Assembly (NCBI GenBank): GCA_905182985.1
Contig: CAJJDN010000088.1
Span: 345,870-409,869 of the forward strand
DNA length: 64,000 bases
Direction of reading: 5' to 3'
From: Paramecium sonneborni
Lineage: Eukaryota > Ciliophora > Oligohymenophorea > Peniculida > Parameciidae
Made by a program: the position numbers and the translations under genes. Under the pieces are notes generated by a model, which was given only the letters and a program-made list of their open reading frames with translations, was not told the DNA's origin and ran no database searches. Shown here piece after piece: positions 1 through 11,311 of the stretch (positions are counted from its first letter, which is position 1; every line of letters begins with the position of its first letter).

Positions 1-187
1 TATATATTGATAATTTATATTTTATTAAAAAGCATAAATATAATAATATTATAGAATTAATAAAAACAAATAAAAAATTATTTAAAGAATCATCATTGCA
101 ACATATATCTTCAATCAAAATTGTATTTTGGATAACACTTGTAATTTTTAAAGACAATCTTATTTATCCTTAATCATTATATCCCCA
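1..187. other. Left edge, no convincing gene
   Basis: AT-rich sequence at the window edge. On the minus strand an ATG at 177-175 opens a short frame that could splice across a 30-nt GT...AG stretch and run off the left edge. It has no recognisable domain and is too short to call. Confidence 0.3.
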
Positions 188-1059
188 TCAATAAACTTAT
201 TTAAATTTATTAAGTATTCTAGTATAAGCATCACCATATGAATATGATTAGACATCATCAATATTAATTTTAGTTCGAGTTGCAATTTCCATTACTAATT
301 CAAGTGGCAATCCTAATAATACTCCATCTCGTCTTCCCCAAAAATATAATATATTATCAATATTTGCCGCATTATGTAATCCACCACACATTTCATCTAT
401 TAGCAAACTCAGGTATATGATTAAAGTATTTATTTCTTAACTAACCTCTCTCTCCACATACTTAGGATTAATTTTAATAAATTATTTTTTCTCTTATTTT
501 TTAAATAAGCAAATTCACAAAATCATTGCTATGAAAATAATTAGGAAAATGAATATTTTTACATTTAATTCTCTATTATCCGATATAGGAATATATTCCC
601 TTAGTAGAGATCAATCTTTTATAATATCAATTGACTTTATATTTTCATTTGATATTATCATATGCGGCCATAGACTTACTTTCAGATTGAACTATATTGA
701 TTTATTAATTTCCTTTGTAATCAATTACCATAAATATTTAAATTTTTATTTACTAAGCATAAGATAACATTATTGATTTCCCTTTATATTATTATTTTTT
801 TTTATGAGCCTCATCATGTAACAATCATTTTTATTGTATTTTCAAATTAATATATGGGAAGCAAATTCAATCAATATTAAATTCTAAGTTTCTTAAAAAC
901 TAATCAAAATTCTTTTTGATTTTCTAACATATCTATTTCGAGTTTATAGTTTAAATTTTCATCTTAAATCAAGTAGCTTTAATGAGTATTATTAGATGAC
1001 TCAGAATCAAATTTATGAAAGGCGATTTGAGGATGATAAAAATTTAAGATGTTCATCAT
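188..1059 (-). CDS. Hypothetical protein, exon structure unresolved
   Basis: The 3' part (about 475 down to the TGA at 190-188) reads as clear coding sequence under the ciliate code and contains DEMCGGLHNAANIDN and GRRDGVLLGLPLELV, but I do not recognise the family. A 51-residue open frame from ATG 1059 to a TGA at 904 may be an upstream exon or a separate small ORF. Between about 480 and 900 no single frame stays open, and I could not place introns that join the pieces. Either there are several short introns, or the gene is damaged, or two genes are present. The call that something is encoded near 188-475 is much firmer than the outer limits. Confidence 0.35.
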
Positions 1060-1282
1060 CCTAAAAAACCTATTATTTGAACTAATAGGTTTTTTATTTT
1101 TATTCTATAATTTCTTCATATAATCTTGTGATGTTTTTACAGCTTTTACCTTTTTTAGAATACATGTTCCTAAAACAAATAGTTATTTTAAAATGTTTTA
1201 ATAAAAATTATAACATTTCTGCCTATTATTAACTAAAACACTTTGATATATTTCTAGTCCAATTTCAATCTCAATAATTTTA

Positions 1283-3222
1283 ATGTAAATTAAAAAAATA
1301 TAAGAAATCAATTGCTAATGTTGTGTATATAGAAACAACATAAAATTATTAGTCAAGGGTGAAAAAGGTTTATTAAGAAAAGTGGTTATTTCTTTATATG
1401 AAAGATATCCTCCTTAAGCAGCACCTATTATCAAACCATCTATAAAACTAAAATAACCTACTTTAGAATAATTGTTTTCCCGCCAAAAATAGGCAAAAGA
1501 AGAAGCTAAAGAGTAAATTTAAAAATAGCCTCTTGAAATGCAAGTCTATATAAAGGTCTATTGTCTAGGAGAGGAATTGTTTTGCTTTAACTTAGATGAA
1601 AGCATAAATCTATGTAAATCAGAAGTGAGATAATAAACACTCAATTTATAATTTGCTGATAGAATTCTGTCACTTTATGAATGTCCAAATGAAATATTAG
1701 AATAATTTAGATCTATCTTAATTTGTATCTATAGATTACATTATCTTTAGAATTATAAAGAGATAAAAAATAATTAATGAATCACAGTATTAAAACATAA
1801 AATCAGCCAGCAATTGTATAATAGCAATAATATCCAGAAATCCAACCAAAAGAAATACAAGAAAAAAGAGAATTAAATGATTTCTAAAAGCTTAAACTTT
1901 AGAGAAAATTATTAGCTTCACAATAATAATAGTAATAATAATAAATCGAATAAATACCTAAGTAAATTAAATCCAAATAATCAGAAAATCTTAATTCATT
2001 TAAATAAATAAATATTAAATTCTAATTACCATCAATTCTATGGTCATATATATTATCATTCATTGATATGCATTAATTGTTAAGATTAAGATTAGTAAAT
2101 AAATTATTTGGATAATCAATCAATAATTAAATTCATACCTTAAATTATTAGCATGTAGGTGAAATTCCCTATGACACTTTATGTAGAACATTAACAAAAT
2201 TTACTAAACTAAGACATTTGAATTTTGGTCCTTTAAAGTTCATCAAACCTTCATAATTATAAGATATTAAAATAAATTCTATCCCTCATCTACTTAGCTT
2301 AAATTTTAAAGATTATCATGCTTTGACTGACAAATTGTGTTCAAAATTTATTTATTAATGTGTTAATCTGAAATCATTAGTTTTACCTTACAATTCAAAA
2401 ATTACAAATGAAACTATTACATTAATATCTTAAAAACTCCCATATCTCGAAAGTTTAAAGCTAGTCGAAAAAGAAAAAGCCCAACTTAATGAAGATATTG
2501 ACTTTACATCATTTTTACCAATATTTTAACTCCGACATCTTAGTTACATCAGAATTCCTTTTTTGTAAATAGAATTTTTTATGAAATATTCGTAATCAAA
2601 TGAACAGAATCCTTTTAATTCAATAAAATAGAAAATTAAATTTGGTACTATAATATTTTAAGTTTTAAATGCAAATCAAATTTCCTAATTTTTAAGTTTT
2701 CTTTAAATCAACAATTAGATTAATAAGTTAAGCTTAGGAGAATTATAAATGAAAAATTAAACTTCTTTGAAACATTCTGTATTATTTGATGAGAGAATTT
2801 TTTAGCAATTAAATGGTAATTAAATATTTTATTTAAAGGGATTTTTAATTTCAGTTTTGGAGGGTTTGCGGATGACGAATTTTGCAAAAAACTCTGTACA
2901 AATAATCCTTAAATTAAATAACTTAAAATAAGATCAAAAATGATTACAGATGAGGGTTTGAAAGTAATTTATTTATTTTTATTTTGAATAGAATATCTTT
3001 TTAAAATGTAAATCAATTGAGAAAATTGATGTAGCATTTTGCTCTATGATATGTGGTACAGGATTTGAATATTTGAGTGATAAATCTCTTACTTTAGAAT
3101 ATCCAAAAATTTATATAACTGTCACTCTAGATGATTACAATATGAAATGTTTGGAGGAATTATTAGAACGAAAAGCATATGATTGCAAACCAAAACTTAG
3201 AAAAATTTAAAAGAAAAATTGA
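1283..3222 (+). CDS. F-box / leucine-rich-repeat-like protein
   Basis: Predicted 620 aa after removing introns 1725-1750 (26 nt), 2816-2838 (23 nt) and 2964-2991 (28 nt); exon length is exactly divisible by three. Residues about 150-190 hold a run of glutamines written with TAA/TAG. They are followed by an F-box-like helix pattern (LPSILWSYILSFIDMHQLL, then RLVNKLF). The rest has irregular leucine-rich spacing (LRHLNFGPLKFI, LESLKLVEKEK, LRHLSYIRIPFL) as in F-box/LRR substrate adaptors of SCF ubiquitin ligases. The first 145 residues have no match that I know. The start is the first ATG of the open frame, but the frame stays open upstream, so the N-terminus could be longer. Assignment to F-box/LRR is inference from pattern, not from a search. 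Confidence 0.6.
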
Positions 3223-3680
3223 TTTTTTGTATAATTTAACATTTCTATTGATAATCAAGCTTTATAAAAATAAATTCTTATTTATCAAGGTTAATAATAT
3301 TCTTAAAACATTTTTATAAGATTCTATTATAATCATCTAAATATGAGATAATAAACGAGTAGTTAATATTGTTATCATCTTTTTATCGATTTTAGTTAAC
3401 AAAAAGATTATTTTAAAAAATGTTACTGAGAAGAAATGATTTAATAATAAGTATTAGTTTATGTAAATAGATAGTTTATTTTGGATATATATATAAAAAT
3501 AAAAAAAAAATATAAAAATAATTAAATTTCGTCATTTATGATCATTTTTATGAAAAATTGTACTCATTAATAATAATCATTAATAATAATACTTGATATC
3601 ATATTTCTTGATTATTTATTAGGATTTAGAAGGTGATTTTTGATTAATAGGAATAATCAAAGTTATTTATTATTTAATAC
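3223..3680. other. Intergenic, 3' flank of F-box gene and 5' flank of hydrolase
   Basis: No gene seen. The last 232 bases (from 3449) are repeated exactly at 4691-4922 because of the assembly overlap described at 3449-4689. Confidence 0.5.
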
Positions 3681-4689
3681 ATGATAAAAAAGTTTTTGAG
3701 TATCCCAAAATGGAAATTCATAGCTGGAGCATCATTTGCATTGTTAGGCTAACATATATATGATTGTTTATATAATACAGAAATAGAAGTCTTCTATTAA
3801 AACACATAATTTAATAAGGAGCTACTTTCAAAATGTCCAAATATTACAGTAATGAAAAATAACAACAATAGGGACATTTTAATCCAAGTATTTGGAGTAT
3901 GAATAATATATTTGGATTGTTTTATGTAACATTAGTAGAACATCAAATGGTGCCTTTATAGAAAAGAGAAATGGTGACTTTGAAAGATGGAGGTCAAGTA
4001 GCATTAGATTGGAAAATTAATGACCCTAAGAATATTGTTTTAGTATTACATGGATTGACTGGTGGTGGAGATTGCAATTATATTAAAGATACATTAGAAA
4101 GACTTCATAATGCTGGTTATACAGCAGTCTGTTTTAATAATAGAGGAGTAGGATTTACAAAATTATCTGTATTATTTAAAATTAAAAAAAAAGACACCTT
4201 AATATCATAATCATGGAGATCCATCAGATATGATGGAAATTATTGATTTAATAAAAGAGAGATATCCTGATGCAACATTATAATGTGTGGCAATTTCAAT
4301 TGGAGCAAATTTAGCAGCAAAATATGCAGGAATTATGAAAGAGAATTGTGCTTTCAAGTCTATGGTTTGTATAGCTAATCCATTTGATTTATTGGTGTAT
4401 TTACCTTCTATTTATTTAGGCTTGTTTTGAAAATTTGGATAGATGGTACAATTATTTATATATATACTACTTAACTAAACATTTTAAGTGGTTATTAAAT
4501 AAACATTTAGATGTAATGAATGCTTGTTTTGATGAACATAATATTGACATTAAAAAAGTATTAGAAGCAAAGACTCCTTATGAATTTGATCATTATTTTA
4601 CAAGGTAATTGTAAAAATTTGAATCTGTTGAATCAATGTATAAGGTATATCTCTATTTTATTTAAGGCAAATTCTTGTATAAATTATAT
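3449..4689. repeat. Copy 1 of 1,241-bp direct duplication beside an N
   Basis: This segment is repeated at 4691-5931 with offset 1242. The two copies abut a single N at 4690 and I saw no base difference, including in intergenic bases and introns. Copy 1 stops abruptly at the N, inside an exon. This is the signature of two contig ends that overlap but were scaffolded without being merged, not of a biological tandem repeat. Confidence 0.85.
3681..4689 (+). pseudogene. Truncated duplicate of the ABHD hydrolase (assembly artefact)
   Basis: Same start, same introns (3849-3871, 4169-4193, 4395-4419, 4645-4666) and same sequence as the intact gene at 4923-6227, but cut off at the N at 4690. It carries the nucleophile region and lacks the Asp and His region. 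It should not be counted as a paralogue or as a true pseudogene. Confidence 0.8.
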
Positions 4690-4690
4690 N

Positions 4691-5931
4691 AAGTATTAGT
4701 TTATGTAAATAGATAGTTTATTTTGGATATATATATAAAAATAAAAAAAAAATATAAAAATAATTAAATTTCGTCATTTATGATCATTTTTATGAAAAAT
4801 TGTACTCATTAATAATAATCATTAATAATAATACTTGATATCATATTTCTTGATTATTTATTAGGATTTAGAAGGTGATTTTTGATTAATAGGAATAATC
4901 AAAGTTATTTATTATTTAATACATGATAAAAAAGTTTTTGAGTATCCCAAAATGGAAATTCATAGCTGGAGCATCATTTGCATTGTTAGGCTAACATATA
5001 TATGATTGTTTATATAATACAGAAATAGAAGTCTTCTATTAAAACACATAATTTAATAAGGAGCTACTTTCAAAATGTCCAAATATTACAGTAATGAAAA
5101 ATAACAACAATAGGGACATTTTAATCCAAGTATTTGGAGTATGAATAATATATTTGGATTGTTTTATGTAACATTAGTAGAACATCAAATGGTGCCTTTA
5201 TAGAAAAGAGAAATGGTGACTTTGAAAGATGGAGGTCAAGTAGCATTAGATTGGAAAATTAATGACCCTAAGAATATTGTTTTAGTATTACATGGATTGA
5301 CTGGTGGTGGAGATTGCAATTATATTAAAGATACATTAGAAAGACTTCATAATGCTGGTTATACAGCAGTCTGTTTTAATAATAGAGGAGTAGGATTTAC
5401 AAAATTATCTGTATTATTTAAAATTAAAAAAAAAGACACCTTAATATCATAATCATGGAGATCCATCAGATATGATGGAAATTATTGATTTAATAAAAGA
5501 GAGATATCCTGATGCAACATTATAATGTGTGGCAATTTCAATTGGAGCAAATTTAGCAGCAAAATATGCAGGAATTATGAAAGAGAATTGTGCTTTCAAG
5601 TCTATGGTTTGTATAGCTAATCCATTTGATTTATTGGTGTATTTACCTTCTATTTATTTAGGCTTGTTTTGAAAATTTGGATAGATGGTACAATTATTTA
5701 TATATATACTACTTAACTAAACATTTTAAGTGGTTATTAAATAAACATTTAGATGTAATGAATGCTTGTTTTGATGAACATAATATTGACATTAAAAAAG
5801 TATTAGAAGCAAAGACTCCTTATGAATTTGATCATTATTTTACAAGGTAATTGTAAAAATTTGAATCTGTTGAATCAATGTATAAGGTATATCTCTATTT
5901 TATTTAAGGCAAATTCTTGTATAAATTATAT
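4691..5931. repeat. Copy 2 of the 1,241-bp duplication
   Basis: Second copy of 3449-4689. This one continues without a break into unique sequence and completes the hydrolase gene, so it is the copy to trust. Confidence 0.85.
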
Positions 5932-6227
5932 ATAAGATATTACTATTCCCACTTTATTTATTAATACTAAGAATGATCCATTAATACCATGGAAATTTGT
6001 ACCTATAAAATTACATAGGCATATGCCAAATTTAATATTTGCTTTAACTTAAAAAGGGGGTCATATTGAATGGTATAGTGAAACAAATTTTGTTACTGTT
6101 AAAAGAGTAATAATAATTATAATTTATTTAATAGTGGATCATGGATCCAACTTTAGACTACTTAAATTATTTTAGAGACCTACCATAGGATACATGGTAA
6201 TAATATGTAAAATAACCTAAAATTTGA
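4923..6227 (+). CDS. Alpha/beta-hydrolase, ABHD1/3 (EMB8/YheT) type
   Basis: Predicted 393 aa with introns 5091-5113, 5411-5435, 5637-5661, 5887-5908 and 6107-6134 (22-28 nt). A hydrophobic N-terminal stretch (about residues 10-25) looks like a signal anchor. Then come the HGLTGGG oxyanion-hole strand, NNRG, and the nucleophile elbow as AISIGAN, a variant of G-x-S-x-G. The family's acid loop appears as NTKNDPLIP and the catalytic His as GGHIEW. The order and spacing fit the ABHD1/2/3/15-EMB8-YheT family, several members of which act on lipid esters. The substrate here is not predictable. Length and triad order suggest an active enzyme. Confidence 0.85.
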
Positions 6228-6265
6228 TGTGAATAAATTTATAAGTTATATAATTAATTATACAA

Positions 6266-6943
6266 TCAATTTAAGTAATCTTTGAACTTTTATTACATTT
6301 AACATCTTTTTCCCTACTATAAAAACCCATATTAATTTGAATCAAAAGAATTGTTAAATCCAATTTATGTCTTATTAAATCTTTATGCTATATGAGAATC
6401 CATTCTACTATTGATGAGTTATGGATTCATTTTTTTTCTTAATTGATTTAGTTCTAATGATTCTTGAACGTACAATGAAAATATATTTCTATGAGCTACA
6501 ATACTTATTATTATAATTTTACTCTTAGGCTTCCTTCTATATTTCCTTTAAACTGATTAACATTTCTCTCCTGTTGAGAAGAGTTGACCTCCAACTATCT
6601 TTAATAATTAATCCTCACTAGTTAATTATGAATCATCTGTATAATGTTTTAAAAAACAATTTGGAGTTATATTAAAAGAATCGTGTTTCCCTGAATATAA
6701 ATTAAGTGATCTATTTTATCTAGCTCTCATTAATTTTTGTTATAATTTAATCCTTTCACTTGGTTTAGCATAGGCTGATAATTATGGACTTACAAGAGGA
6801 ATATAATTATCTTTTTCAGATGGCCTGATTTTATTAACAGATACATATCTAAACTATTTTTTTGATTCTCTTTTTTCCCTTTAATCATTATCACTATTCG
6901 AACTTGTTTTTGGAATGAAATAATTAAAACTTTTATCAAACAT
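6266..6943 (-). CDS. Hypothetical basic protein
   Basis: Single uninterrupted ciliate-code frame of 225 aa from ATG to TGA, without introns. It is rich in Lys, Arg, Gln, Ser and Asn (for example KYRRKPKSK), with no membrane segment and no domain I recognise. It is convergent with the hydrolase gene, with 38 bp between the two stops. Confidence 0.6.
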
Positions 6944-7469
6944 GATAATAATAAAATATAATTTATAATTCTAATCTAGATAGTTTTTAGAAGAGTTCAC
7001 ATTATTAATATGTAAAGTTAATCATTATTAATATTCAATCCTTTATGATATTTCATAATTCAAAGTAATTTCAATTTTTATAAAATTAATAAATATTTTC
7101 AACTTAATCATTTTTTTAAATACATTTTTAAATTGTATTTTTCATTTATTGTCTACTACTATTAGTAATAAAACTAAAGGTAATCAAGGGTTAAACTGAT
7201 AAATTTAAAAAAAATAAAAAGCGTATCTAACGGAACTCGAACCCAACTAAAAAAGTTTAGAATTAATTCATTTTAACTTCAATATAATTTTTTATACATT
7301 AGAGTTAAATAAAGTGTATCATGTAATATATTTGAAAAATAATATGTGATTTAGACTTAAAAAGAGAAATTCTAAAATGAAGAAGTCAGTTTGGATAAAT
7401 CTGTATTATTAGAATTAATAAAGTTAAAAAAAATTAACTTAATCTAATAAATTAAAAAAAAAAAAAGTT
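6944..7469. other. Intergenic, contains tRNA-like remnant
   Basis: No protein gene seen. Bases 7221-7290 hold the tRNA-derived remnant listed separately; the rest is plain AT-rich sequence. Confidence 0.5.
7221..7290 (-). pseudogene. Decayed tRNA-Gly-like remnant
   Basis: About 250 bp from the intact tRNA-Gly, this stretch keeps the T-arm core almost intact (cggaactcgaaccc here, cgggactcgaaccc in the tRNA) and an acceptor-like gcgtatcta start. The anticodon and D arms are no longer recognisable and no cloverleaf can be drawn. I infer a degenerate copy of the neighbouring tRNA. Confidence 0.45.
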
Positions 7470-7540
7470 GCGTCTATCGGGACTCGAACCCGACCTAAAT
7501 GCTTGGAAGGCATTCGTACGAACCTCTATACTATAGACGC
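7470..7540 (-). tRNA. tRNA-Gly (anticodon UCC)
   Basis: 71-nt cloverleaf read from the minus strand. The acceptor stem GCGTCTA pairs with TAGACGC. The anticodon stem AATGC/GCATT encloses the 7-nt loop CTTCCAA, giving anticodon TCC. The T arm is GTCGGGTTCGAGTCCCGAT with the canonical TTCGA. A run of A on the plus strand just outside the gene (T on the gene strand, immediately 3') is the expected RNA polymerase III terminator. It decodes GGA, a common glycine codon in this AT-rich genome. No intron is needed. Confidence 0.95.
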
Positions 7541-7948
7541 TAGACTAATAAAATATAATCTTTTTTGATTTTATACTTGATGGGAAATAAAGGTTTTAAT
7601 TTGGATGAAATATAATGGAATAAATTTATGAAAATCATAATAGGTCTTTAAAATGATATACATCCAAGAGTGAATTGATATTATAATCTTTAAAATAAAT
7701 AAGATCTCTTTTATCTTTAATCACTGTTTGATAAACGAAAAATTTAATCAAATAAAAAAAATGCGCTTATGGGATTTAAATCCAATTTTATTTCTTAGAA
7801 GGAAATTATATTATCTATATACAGATATTAAGATTTATATATAATTATAATTTTAATGTAAAAATGTATAAAAATTGATTAATATAAGCTATCGAATGGA
7901 TTAGTAAATGAAAATAAGGGTTATATTTAAATGTTAAAATACACTCTA
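7541..7948. other. Intergenic, second tRNA-like remnant
   Basis: Between the tRNA and the transporter stop. Apart from the remnant at 7763-7830 nothing is seen. Confidence 0.45.
7763..7830 (-). pseudogene. Second decayed tRNA-Gly-like remnant
   Basis: Aligned by eye to the tRNA at 7470-7540, this stretch keeps the general order: acceptor-like gcgctta, T-arm-like tgggatttaaatccaa, an anticodon-arm-like ttcttagaagg against gcttggaagg, and ttatctatataca against cctctatactata. Divergence is heavy and the stems are broken. It is weaker than the remnant at 7221. Confidence 0.3.
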
Positions 7949-9506
7949 TCATTTTGATTCAATAATTTCTTCTTCTTCAAATTCTTCACTATCTTCTTTT
8001 TGATTATTAACGTAATTCATAAGTTTATTTTGATCATTTGAATTTAATGAGACTAAATCAAAGAATATAAAAATACCTAATCGATTTCGATCTTCAATAT
8101 ATAAATAGATAGCAATAATTAAAGACAAACAAGCAAGTATTAAAAAGAATAGAACAACTGAAATTTAAGATGATGCTTCTGCTGAAATAAATGCTATAAA
8201 TAATGGCATTACAAAGAAAGCAAAATTTTAAACAGAATTCATAACACCATATGCTGTGCCCCTTTATATAATATAATATTACTAATTGTTTTTATTTAAC
8301 TACAAATGCAATGCTTGTCCATATTGTACTAGCAAATAGAGCATATGATAATCCTAAAACTATCATGCAATAGATTGGATAAAATAATAGCATCAATAAA
8401 AGACCTAAAAATACTAAAGCACATCCTATAGCTAGAAATTTAATTCTTTATCCAACTTTATCAACCATAAATCCAATAAATGGACTTAGAAATGTACAAC
8501 ATAAATATGGGATTCCCATTAATTCACCAGCTACTTCTTAGTTTTATTCTACAGATGCATCTACAGGTAACCATAAATCAATTATTATGCCACTTGAAAA
8601 AGATATAAAAATTAGGACTGATGTATAAAAAGTAGTCATTATTAAAGTCAATATCCAGAAAATCTAAAAATTGATTCATTTGTGTATTTTACTTTAGGAA
8701 ATGTTGCAATATCATCTAAAATCTATTTTATAAGTTCTCCAAAATCCATTACTTAAATACTATTATCCAATAATCCTTCTGTTTTTTATAAATTTCTTTT
8801 TTGTATTCTCTCTGTATATGAATCAATAAAATTCATTATCACTAGAGCCAATCCAGATAATAAAGTAATACCAAATCCTACTCCAAAAGCTGTTGTCATT
8901 CCTGATTTCTCAGCAATTCTTGGAGATATATATGTTCCTAAAACTGTTGCACTTCTTATTAAACTCAAATTTAATGACTTATTTTATATACTAACATATA
9001 TTACATTAGCAAAGGATAATTCTTTTCCAACAAACCATTTATTTATTATTATTGAACTTGCTACAAATAGAGATTCACCACCCAATCCAAACATAAATCT
9101 CCCTAAAATCATATATTTAAGATTTTCAACTGAACTTCCAAAATATATGAATCCTTAACCTGCTATCACAAAAAACATAAATATCAATGACATCTTTCTA
9201 TAACCTTTATTATTATATTTCTATTATACCAAATACATCACTCATAAAACCACCAACTAATGGTAATATTATATTTGGAATCGAATAAAATGAATACATA
9301 AAACTGAAATAGAAACTTGTTAAACTTTCTCCATATTTTGGACTATAAGTTTACATTATTTATTCCTTTAATAATGCTGGTTGATCGAATATAAACATAT
9401 TCCCATACTATTTTATTTTCATTATGTTTACTAATGCTATACATGCAAGTAATAAAATTAGATATCTGATAAATTTTGGACTTTATTGATCCATACTTTT
9501 TTTCAT
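7949..9506 (-). CDS. MFSD1-like major facilitator transporter
   Basis: Predicted 493 aa with introns 9205-9229, 8664-8692 and 8282-8303. About twelve hydrophobic helices in two halves are separated by a charged central loop. Near the N-terminus FIFDQPALL matches the family's conserved 'DNPAAL' segment. The loop 2-3 motif GGFMSDVFGYRK, then GRFMFGLGGES and WFVGKELSFA, follow the order known from MFSD1, a lysosomal MFS member (family knowledge). The tail is acidic (EEFEEEEIIES). The ATG at 9506 starts MKKSMDQ just before the first helix. It is divergently transcribed from the Tubby-like gene, with only 75 bp between the start codons. Substrate and compartment are inferred, not shown. Confidence 0.8.
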
Positions 9507-9581
9507 TTTTAATAATAAAAACGAATAAATAAATCAGAATCAACCAAAATACAATTTGTAAATAAAACATTTCCAATTAGC
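9507..9581. promoter_or_regulatory. Short bidirectional promoter region
   Basis: Only 75 bp separate the ATG of the MFSD1-like gene (minus) from the ATG of the Tubby-like gene (plus), so both promoters must overlap here. The sequence is AT-rich; I see no defined element. Confidence 0.5.
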
Positions 9582-11278
9582 ATGCACAACGAATAGAATC
9601 AAATAAAATAATGTTAATAATATAAAGAAGAAAGGTTTCAATAAAGTTTATTCAAAGATCAAATCTAAAATATTGATTTAACTATTTAAGATGATTCGAA
9701 AAATCCAAATTTTGTTAAAGTTATTCTGATTTGCACTTTCACAAATGAAGTAAATTATACTTTTAATTAAAGACTATTGCAAACAAAGAAAAAATTATTT
9801 GCTCTGAAAATGAAACTTAAATTATTTAAAAAGATGATGTAGTTGGTAAATAATCAAATAAAAATAATAGAATAATATGATCTTTCTGATTGTATAAAAA
9901 AAGAAATTATAACATATGTAGAAAGGACATTCATTGAATGTTCTAAACTATTAAAGTCAAATTACATTGAAAAACTTGATGTGATAAAAGTAAAATTATA
10001 TTTTAGATATTTAGTTACCAATATGTTCAGCCAATGGAATACGTATTCCCAATGAATATGACATTAAGTAGTTTTTTAAATTATCCTTAATCAAAAATAA
10101 TAATGAAGAATTCACGAAATCTATTCGAACTATGGACACTAAACATTTATTTGGATTACTTATAACCAGTCTAATATTTTAAGTAAATTTTCCTCTTTTT
10201 ATTATTTTGAGGATAGTCATATTGAAGAAGCTCTTTATGAATAGATCTTTTCAAATATCAACTTAGAAAATGCTATTAAATTATTACTTATTAATGTATA
10301 ATATGAATCTAAAAAACAACACTATTTTTATAAGTATAATAAATATTCATCATATAGACTTATTAAACATTTATATTATTTTAGTAAAGGCTTATTAAAA
10401 GAAACTTATGATAATCATTTATAAAAAATTGTCTAAAATGGAATGAAACCAAAACAATTGTAAGTCGAAAAACCTAATTTTATAAAATTGATTACTTAAT
10501 AGCACATTTTTAAAATTAACTCTACTATTTTTTATCCTCTTTTTAAATAATAAGAGTTATATCTATTTAAATATTATAAACCAATTAGAGAAACACAATT
10601 ATTCACTGTGAATAGAACTTTAAATTTTGTAGAAGGAAAAGAATAATCAGATTATCCTCATCTTTACTATCTTAAAAATAATGAAAATTAAACCATTTTA
10701 ATAGCTATATAATATGAAATGACAGGAGATATTCTTATTTTCTAAGAGTACCAAGATAAATTTATTAAATATAATGATAATTATTTAGGAATTATTGAAT
10801 TTAAAAATTAAGGAAAAGAATTTATTGTTTATGATGATGGATATCCAGAATATATGGAAAATAGTTTTCCTTAATGGATTGGAAGGAAAAAAAGAAGAAT
10901 GTTAGTATTTGATTATTTTTCAGAAAAAAGATATGACAAACCAAGATTATTTTATGTGAAATGTTACAACATAAATACAAATTAATACGATGGTAATCAT
11001 TTATTTTTATTTTTGAAGAAATTATCACTAAAGAACCTCATTATGAAGAATCTAAAGGTGCTTTTACTTTAAAATTAAAAGACATTGCATAAACTCCTTC
11101 TACAAGAAATTTCATTTTACAAAAAAAGTGTGAAAACAACACAGAATAGAATATCTATTTATGTCATGGTAAATAGAATAAACATACATTTCACTTATAA
11201 TTGCATGAAGGAATAAGCATATTTTAAGGATTTTGTATTTCAGTTTTATCAATTTGTTCAAAAGGCACTTATTAATGA
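9582..11278 (+). CDS. Tubby-like protein with long N-terminal extension
   Basis: Predicted 522 aa with five introns (9750-9772, 9846-9870, 9990-10014, 10183-10211, 10993-11018). The C-terminal 200 residues follow the Tubby fold order. YNDNYLGIIEF corresponds to 'SNYLGT', KEFIVYDDG to the 'F.IYD.G' strand, PSTRNFILQKK to the 'S.KNFQ' strand before the central helix, and the protein ends in a hydrophobic GFCISVLSICSKG like the buried C-terminal helix (AFAIALSSFDSK in animal Tubby). Tubby domains bind phosphoinositides and carry membrane proteins to cilia, which suits a ciliate. The first 280 residues, rich in Lys, Tyr and Asn, match nothing I know. Divergence is high, so this rests on motif order. 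Confidence 0.65.
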
Positions 11279-11311
11279 ATACTTAATAATTTTTATTTTT
11301 TATTTAAACAA

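Noticed and set aside
1777..1780. Overlapping ATGA start/stop of two genes
   Set aside because: A 26-nt intron at 1725-1750 joins both frames into one F-box/LRR-like gene.
1920..1950. Cluster of stop codons (TAA/TAG run) breaking the gene
   Set aside because: In the ciliate code these encode glutamine; the reading frame continues on both sides.
3681..6227. Two paralogous hydrolase genes in tandem
   Set aside because: Copies look identical down to introns and flanks and meet at an N; one copy is an assembly artefact.
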